From the NCBI GenBank assembly GCA_963835955.1, contig CAWIHZ010000011.1:62001-126000 (forward strand): DNA of 64,000 bases. The letters are read 5' to 3'. Both the position numbers and the translations under genes were made by a program. Of the stretch, positions 59,811-64,000 are shown piece after piece. This DNA is from Roseiarcus sp963835955. GTDB taxonomy: Bacteria; Pseudomonadota; Alphaproteobacteria; Rhizobiales; Beijerinckiaceae. Numbering within the stretch: the stretch's first letter is position 1; every line of letters starts with the position of its first letter. The notes beneath the pieces were generated by a model that ran no database searches, had not been told where the DNA came from, and was given only the letters and a program-made list of their open reading frames with translations.

Positions 59811-60926
59811 ATGCTGGTCGGCGTTCCCAAAGAGATCAAGGACAATGAATTTCGCGTTGGAATGACCCCTACCGCGGTCGGCGAATTGGTCGATCACGGC
59901 CATCGGGTGATTGTCGAAAGAAGCGCGGGCGTCGGCTCCGGATCGCCAGACGAGGAATATGCGAGCGCCGGCGCCGATCTCGTCCATTCCGCAGCCGAGA
60001 TCTTCGCCCGCGCCGAGATGATCGTCAAAGTGAAGGAGCCGCTCGCCGAGGAGCGCAAGTTGCTGCGGCGCGGGCAAATTCTGTTCACCTATCTGCATCT
60101 CGCGCCCGATCTTGCGCAGACACGGGACCTCATCGCCAGCGGCGCGACGTGCATCGCCTACGAAACGGTGACGGGCCCGCATGGCGGGCTACCGCTGCTG
60201 ACGCCAATGTCGGAGGTCGCCGGCCGCCTCGCGCCCCAGGTCGGCGCGCATGCGCTCGAAAAAGCGCAGGGCGGTCGCGGCGTCTTGCTCGGCGGCGTGC
60301 CCGGCGTGGCGGCCGCCAATGTGCTCATCCTCGGCGGCGGGGTCTCGGGAACCCATGCCGCCACAATCGCAGTCGGCATGGGCGCCTCTGTCACGGTCGT
60401 CGACCGTTCGCACGAGGCGCTGCGCCGCCTCTCGGCCGAATTCGGCTCGGCCCTGCGCACGGTTTATTCGACCCGCGCCTCGATCGCCGATCTGGCGACG
60501 AAGGCCGATCTCGTCATCGGCGCCGTCCTGCTGCCCGGCGCCGCGGCGCCCAAGCTGATCACGCGCGCAATGCTGTCGACGATGCGCCCGGGCGCGGTCA
60601 TCGTCGACGTCGCGATCGACCAGGGCGGCTGCTGCGAGACCTCCAGGCCCACGACCCACTCAGATCCGACCTATGTCGTCGACGGCATCGTTCACTATTG
60701 CGTCGCCAACATGCCGGGCGCGGTCGCGCGCACCTCGACCTTCGCCCTCAACCACTCGACGCTTCCGTTCGCGCTCGCGCTCGCCGACAAGGGCTGGCGA
60801 AAAGCGCTGGCGGACGACCCGTATCTGCGCGCCGGCCTCAATGTGCATGACGGCAAGGTCACCTGCAAGCCGGTCGCAGCGGCGCATGGGCTGCCGTATG
60901 TCCCGGCCGAAAGCGTGGTCGAGTGA
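59811..60926 (+). CDS. ald: Alanine dehydrogenase
   Basis: A 371-aa NAD-dependent enzyme interconverting L-alanine and pyruvate plus ammonia. N-terminal signature VGVPKEIKDNEFRVGMTP, catalytic Lys in IVKVKEPL, catalytic His in YLHLAPD, NAD motif VLILGGGVSGTHAA, and the C-terminal signature RPTTHSDPTYVVDGIVHYCV. ATG 59811 has a GGAGG binding site seven bases upstream. The frame upstream of it is not family-like. The stop is followed by a hairpin shared with the convergent SleB gene. Confidence 0.96.
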   Translation: MLVGVPKEIKDNEFRVGMTPTAVGELVDHGHRVIVERSAGVGSGSPDEEYASAGADLVHSAAEIFARAEMIVKVKEPLAEERKLLRRGQILFTYLHLAPDLAQTRDLIASGATCIAYETVTGPHGGLPLLTPMSEVAGRLAPQVGAHALEKAQGGRGVLLGGVPGVAAANVLILGGGVSGTHAATIAVGMGASVTVVDRSHEALRRLSAEFGSALRTVYSTRASIADLATKADLVIGAVLLPGAAAPKLITRAMLSTMRPGAVIVDVAIDQGGCCETSRPTTHSDPTYVVDGIVHYCVANMPGAVARTSTFALNHSTLPFALALADKGWRKALADDPYLRAGLNVHDGKVTCKPVAAAHGLPYVPAESVVE

Positions 60927-60953
60927 TCGCGACAGGGCGCGCGGCGTCACGAT

Positions 60954-60976
60954 GCCCTCGTCCATGCGCCGAGGGC
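60954..60976. terminator. Hairpin between convergent ald and SleB genes
   Basis: GCCCTCG and CGAGGGC form a seven-base-pair stem with a nine-base loop, between two convergent stops. A weak T-containing run (GTTATC) follows. Confidence 0.45.
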
Positions 60977-60980
60977 GTTA

Positions 60981-62144
60981 TCAATCGCCGACCGGTGGCA
61001 GATCGCCGCGGCCGTTGAGGGCTCCGGGCGCCCAGTTCACGCCCGCGCGCATCGCATAGAAGATGTGGTTGCCAATTCGGTCGACCCTGCGGAGATAGCC
61101 GGTCCAGAACGGCGCGACGTAGGTGGCGTGGTAGTTGACGGCTTCGCCGACGCGCGGGTTGTAATTCGATCCGCTCACAACTTCTCGGGCGATGCGGGCC
61201 GCGACCGCCCAGGCGCCCGGCTCTTCGATGCGCAGCGATTTGCCTTCGCAGGCAAATGAGAATTGACAGGCGAACGGCCGGTTGCGGTCCTGATAAACCA
61301 CGCCGCATATGGTCGTGGGATAGATGCCGCTGCGCACGCGGTTGAGCACCACCTGCGCGACCGCCGCCTGGCCCTGCTCGGGCTCGCCGCGCAACTCGAA
61401 ATAGATTGCTTCCGCCAGACAGCGCATCTGGCGCACATTGTCTTTGGGATCAATCAAGCTGGCGTAGTTCGGCTTGCCGTCGGCATTGAACGTCTGTTCG
61501 ACCGTCGTCTGCTGGGCGGCGTCCGTCTCGACGACAACGAGCACGCCGTCGCTGGACGTAGGCGTCGAGGAGTTGAGCGCGAAATCGAGCGGCACAGCCG
61601 GCGTCGCGCCATCCCCGAAACTCAGGCCGGCCGGGCCGGGAGCAGAGAGGGCGCCGTCTCCCGGCCGCTCCGGGCTCATGCTGTGGCCGGGATCGAATTC
61701 GGCGTCGCGCGGGTCTGTCGCTCCGCGCGGCTGGGACCGCGGCGCATCCGGGTCGGCGTCGTATGGCGCCCCGTTGCGTCTTCGCGCGTCGTACCCCGGG
61801 CGCAGGCCGATGAATGGGTCGCCCTTGGCGCTGCGATTGACCTTCGGGAATGGCGGCGCGGTCGACTTGAGGGTTCCATTCGGTTCGATTTCGTCGGGGA
61901 CCTCGGCGAGATCGCCCGAATCGCCAATAATGGCGAGCGCCCTGACGATCGGTAGGGGCGCGCCGTCTCCGTCCGCCGCGACGCGGACAAGATCGCCGGT
62001 CTCGCGCGGCCCGTCACGGTCGAAGACGCTGAGGTGCGGGGCAGGCTCCTGCTCAGCCCGGGCGGTGATCGACAGCAGCATGACGAGAGCCATGCACCAT
62101 GGCGCGGCGGCCGATCCAACCCAACCGAGACGCGATCGACCCAT
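60981..62144 (-). CDS. Cell wall hydrolase, SleB family
   Basis: A 387-aa exported protein. The signal peptide (MALVMLLSITARA) is followed by a long Pro/Gly/Asp-rich linker (residues about 30-250). The C-terminal Hydrolase_2 (SleB) domain begins RCLAEAIYFELRGEPEQGQ, with the catalytic Glu. AVAQVVLNRVRSGIYPTTIC and VNYHATYVAPFW follow. Such proteins cleave peptidoglycan glycan strands during envelope remodelling. The ATG at 62144 is preferred over an in-frame TTG at 62150. It is a single gene. Confidence 0.9.
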   Translation of the reverse strand: MGRSRLGWVGSAAAPWCMALVMLLSITARAEQEPAPHLSVFDRDGPRETGDLVRVAADGDGAPLPIVRALAIIGDSGDLAEVPDEIEPNGTLKSTAPPFPKVNRSAKGDPFIGLRPGYDARRRNGAPYDADPDAPRSQPRGATDPRDAEFDPGHSMSPERPGDGALSAPGPAGLSFGDGATPAVPLDFALNSSTPTSSDGVLVVVETDAAQQTTVEQTFNADGKPNYASLIDPKDNVRQMRCLAEAIYFELRGEPEQGQAAVAQVVLNRVRSGIYPTTICGVVYQDRNRPFACQFSFACEGKSLRIEEPGAWAVAARIAREVVSGSNYNPRVGEAVNYHATYVAPFWTGYLRRVDRIGNHIFYAMRAGVNWAPGALNGRGDLPPVGD

Positions 62145-62333
62145 ACGCAACCCACGCGCTTGTGTTCAAAAGGGTGCGTTCCTGCGGCGCGCCAAAAAGG
62201 CGCGCAAAAGCGAACCATTCCAGTTATCTGCTCTTAAGGTTGCGGAGGCGTTACTGTAGGGGAGCAATGCGCGTCCCGGTTTGGGGCGCCGTGGACAGAG
62301 CAGCCCTCGTTGGCGAGACGATGAGCGCCCCGC

Positions 62334-63437
62334 TTAGCCCACGAACCGCACCGCATGGGCGGGCGGCAAGGCATGGCTGACTTCTTGCCAGCGGTCCCCC
62401 TGATCCTCGCTGACATAGAGGCCGCCGGTGGTGGTGGCGAAGGCGAGCCGGTCGCCGCTGCCGTCGATCGCGAGGGCGTGGCGATAGACGACGTCGTAGG
62501 CGTGCTCTTGCGGGAGGCCGTCGCGCAGGACGTCGAACGTCCTGCCGCCGTCGCGGGTGCGTGTGACGACCAGCCTGCCGTCGACCGGAATCCGCCGCTC
62601 GTCCTTGATCGCTGGCACGAACCAGGCGGTGTCGGGCTCGCGCGGATGGACGGCGACCGCGAAGCCGAAGGACGAGGGCGGCACCTCCGTGATTTCCCGC
62701 CAGCTGGCCGAGCTGTCGTCGCTGCGAAAGATGCCGTTGTGGTGCTGGACCCACAATCGATCAGGCGCGCTTGGACTCTGGACCAGGCAATGGGGGTCCT
62801 GAAGGTTCGGGTCGCGGTCCATTCCTGGCGGCAGGAAGGCGGCGAACATGCCGTCCGCCCGGCAGGCCCAGGTTTCGCCGCCGTCGCGCGTCTCCCAGAC
62901 GCCGCCGCAGGAAACTCCGACCCGCACGACCGATGAATCTCGCGGATCGACGCAGATCGAATGGATCGCCGGCCATTCGGTTCCGCCGCCCATCCATTGC
63001 TGGCGCTTGGGGTTGTCCCAGAGCGTGCGGATCAGCTCCCAGCTCTCCCCGTGATCGCGCGAACGGAAAAGCGCGCCGGGAATGGTGCCGCACCACAGCA
63101 GGCCGTCCTCCTTCGCGCCGCCCGTCTCCAGGGAGAAGATATTGATGAGGCTGTAAGGGATGTCCTTGCCCCAACCGTCGCGGTCGACGAGGCCTTCCGG
63201 CTTGGGCGGATAAACGGGCGCCGCGATCTCTTCCCAGCCGCCGGTTTTCGAGCGATGCAGCTTGGCTCCGAAATGGCCATGGTTGAGCGCAGCATAGTCG
63301 TGACCGCTGCGGGGGTCGTGAAGCGCGAGGGTGACGTTGTCGCCGAGGAATTCCGCCTTGGCGATCCGCCAGCGGCCGCGCTGGCGCTCGACCGCGAACA
63401 GTCCCTTGCGGGTGGACACCAGCAGCCTGTCGCTCAT
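62334..63437 (-). CDS. Asp-box (BNR/sialidase-like) beta-propeller protein
   Basis: A 367-aa beta-propeller protein. At least five Asp-box repeats (S-x-D-x-G-x-x-W pattern) are visible: RSRDHGESWE, TRDGGETWA, RSDDSSASWRE, TRDGGRTFDV and SEDQGDRWQE. The N-terminus is RLLVSTRKGLFAVERQRGRW. There is no signal peptide, so it is cytoplasmic. It resembles proteins annotated as exo-alpha-sialidase or VPS10-like, but sialidase catalytic Arg/Tyr residues could not be identified. It begins three bases after the MoaD-like gene and is probably cotranscribed. Confidence 0.85.
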   Translation of the reverse strand: MSDRLLVSTRKGLFAVERQRGRWRIAKAEFLGDNVTLALHDPRSGHDYAALNHGHFGAKLHRSKTGGWEEIAAPVYPPKPEGLVDRDGWGKDIPYSLINIFSLETGGAKEDGLLWCGTIPGALFRSRDHGESWELIRTLWDNPKRQQWMGGGTEWPAIHSICVDPRDSSVVRVGVSCGGVWETRDGGETWACRADGMFAAFLPPGMDRDPNLQDPHCLVQSPSAPDRLWVQHHNGIFRSDDSSASWREITEVPPSSFGFAVAVHPREPDTAWFVPAIKDERRIPVDGRLVVTRTRDGGRTFDVLRDGLPQEHAYDVVYRHALAIDGSGDRLAFATTTGGLYVSEDQGDRWQEVSHALPPAHAVRFVG

Positions 63438-63440
63438 CCC

Positions 63441-63710
63441 CTAGCCTCCGGACAGCGCCTGCAGGACATAGATCGCGCTGGCGGCGGTGACCGGGTCGCT
63501 CAGGCCGACGCGGTCGCGCAGCGGCCTGCCATCGACGATGATCGCCATGTGGCGGCGCAACGCCGCTTGATCGTCGAGCACATACCCGCGCAGCCGGCCG
63601 TTCGAGCGAAAGACGCTGTCCAGAGCCTCGCGCACCGTGGCTCCCTCCGCCTCGGCCTGAGGGCAGTCGACGTGGCGCTGGAGATTTGCGGTGAAGACGA
63701 TGCGCGCCAT
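63441..63710 (-). CDS. MoaD/ThiS-family ubiquitin-like protein
   Basis: An 89-aa beta-grasp protein: ARIVFTANLQRHVDCPQAEA, VREALDSVFRSNGRLRGYVLDD, HMAIIVDGRPL, ending IYVLQALSGG. The C-terminal Gly-Gly is the group that is adenylated and thiocarboxylated in MoaD and ThiS sulphur carriers. No moaE, thiG or E1-like moeB is adjacent. The partner gene encodes an Asp-box propeller. The ATG at 63710 is chosen because the residues upstream of it are not family-like. Confidence 0.87.
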   Translation of the reverse strand: MARIVFTANLQRHVDCPQAEAEGATVREALDSVFRSNGRLRGYVLDDQAALRRHMAIIVDGRPLRDRVGLSDPVTAASAIYVLQALSGG

Positions 63711-63803
63711 GCCGGCGAGATTGGCGCCGATCCGGCGCGCGATCAAGACAGACACTCTCGCGCGCCGCCCATTCCGTCCGCTCTGCGGCGGCGCACGGGA
63801 TTT

Positions 63804-64000
63804 CTATTTGACCAACCGAGGACCGGAGGCGCGCGGATATTCGTTTTCCTGCACGACGCCGAGCCGTCGGGCGACTTCGGTGTAAGCCTCGATCATCCCG
63901 CCGAGGTCCTTGCGGAAGCGGTCCTTGTCCATCTTGTCGTTGGTCTTGACGTCCCACAATCGGCAGGAATCCGGGCTGATCTCGTCGGCGAGCACAATGC
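63804..64000 (-). CDS. purC: SAICAR synthetase, C-terminal fragment
   Basis: The last 65 codons of purC, cut by the right window edge. The end reads IVLADEISPDSCRLWDVKTN, DKMDKDRFRKDLGGMIEAYT, EVARRLGV and RASGPRLVK. This is the substrate-binding C-terminal part of phosphoribosylaminoimidazole-succinocarboxamide synthase of purine biosynthesis. The 93 bases to the MoaD-like gene contain no clear promoter. Confidence 0.92.
   Translation of the reverse strand, partial: IVLADEISPDSCRLWDVKTNDKMDKDRFRKDLGGMIEAYTEVARRLGVVQENEYPRASGPRLVK

Noticed and set aside
1..64000. CRISPR arrays, integron sites, riboswitches
   Set aside because: No regularly spaced repeats, integron-type recombination sites or recognisable riboswitch cores were seen on either strand.

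Overview
The window is 64 kb of GC-rich, densely packed chromosomal DNA. Gene families, operon habits and promoter signals point to an alphaproteobacterium of the Hyphomicrobiales (Rhizobiales), probably a Beijerinckiaceae/Methylocystaceae-type organism. The order is well supported: a PhyR response regulator, HWE/HisKA_2 kinases, GGAAC-N16-CGTT promoters, a TIGR02302 protein next to lysA, and a DciA-like gene beside mutY. The family is inference only. No rRNA operon, replication origin or CRISPR array is visible. One tRNA gene (Gly, GCC) is present.

Layout. (1) 0-7.6 kb, minus strand: exopolyphosphatase, then a five-gene translationally coupled cluster made of an SDR oxidoreductase, an APH-type kinase, an enolase paralogue with an altered active site, a type B carboxylesterase whose nucleophile Ser is replaced by Leu, and a Gfo/Idh/MocA oxidoreductase. 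This is the best candidate for an undescribed pathway. (2) 7.8-12.1 kb, plus strand: ychF, two tandem MaoC hot-dog proteins (the second lacks the catalytic His), a DUF937 protein and a DUF900 hydrolase lipoprotein. (3) 12.1-21.4 kb, minus strand: a complete tripartite RND efflux operon of MdtABC plus outer-membrane factor type. (4) 21.6-30.1 kb: tRNA-Gly, then a complete nine-gene N-type ATPase operon (atpDCQRBEFAG), a SRAP/YedK gene remnant and a frameshifted, truncated ISL3 transposase. An exact 21-bp sequence sits at both ends of this segment, which looks like an inserted and partly decayed mobile region.

(5) 30.2-38.6 kb: a signalling and stress region. It has a CHASE3 histidine kinase, a receiver, a receiver-HWE kinase, PhyR, a membrane HWE kinase with a degenerate ATP-binding domain, and small stress-type genes (glycine-zipper lipoprotein, CsbD, DUF3309). 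Four of these transcription units have exact or near-exact EcfG promoter sequences. Neither nepR nor ecfG is visible here. (6) 39.7-46.8 kb: a carbohydrate uptake locus with a PfkB kinase, a divergent solute-binding protein, two permeases with extra hydrophobic segments, a MalK/UgpC-type ATPase, and a shikimate-dehydrogenase-like enzyme. A palindromic operator-like site lies between the divergent genes. (7) 47.8-54.8 kb: DUF427, an LCM-type methyltransferase, an aldo/keto reductase, a DUF1624 membrane protein, dapF, a DUF721/DciA gene with an apparent frameshift, mutY and a HAD nucleotidase. (8) 55.1-64 kb: lptM-like lipoprotein, lysA, TIGR02302 protein, alanine dehydrogenase, SleB cell-wall hydrolase, and an Asp-box repeat protein paired with a MoaD/ThiS-like protein next to the 3' end of purC.

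How parts work together. lysA and dapF are the last two lysine/DAP steps, although about 3 kb apart here. The N-ATPase would be a second rotary ATPase beside the housekeeping enzyme, which is not in this window. The stress region would take signals from the HWE kinases through PhyR to an EcfG sigma factor encoded elsewhere, with its output visible as local promoters. Three gene-poor stretches (38.6-39.7, 46.8-47.8 and part of 37.2-37.6 kb) look like decayed DNA, two of them with recognisable gene remnants.
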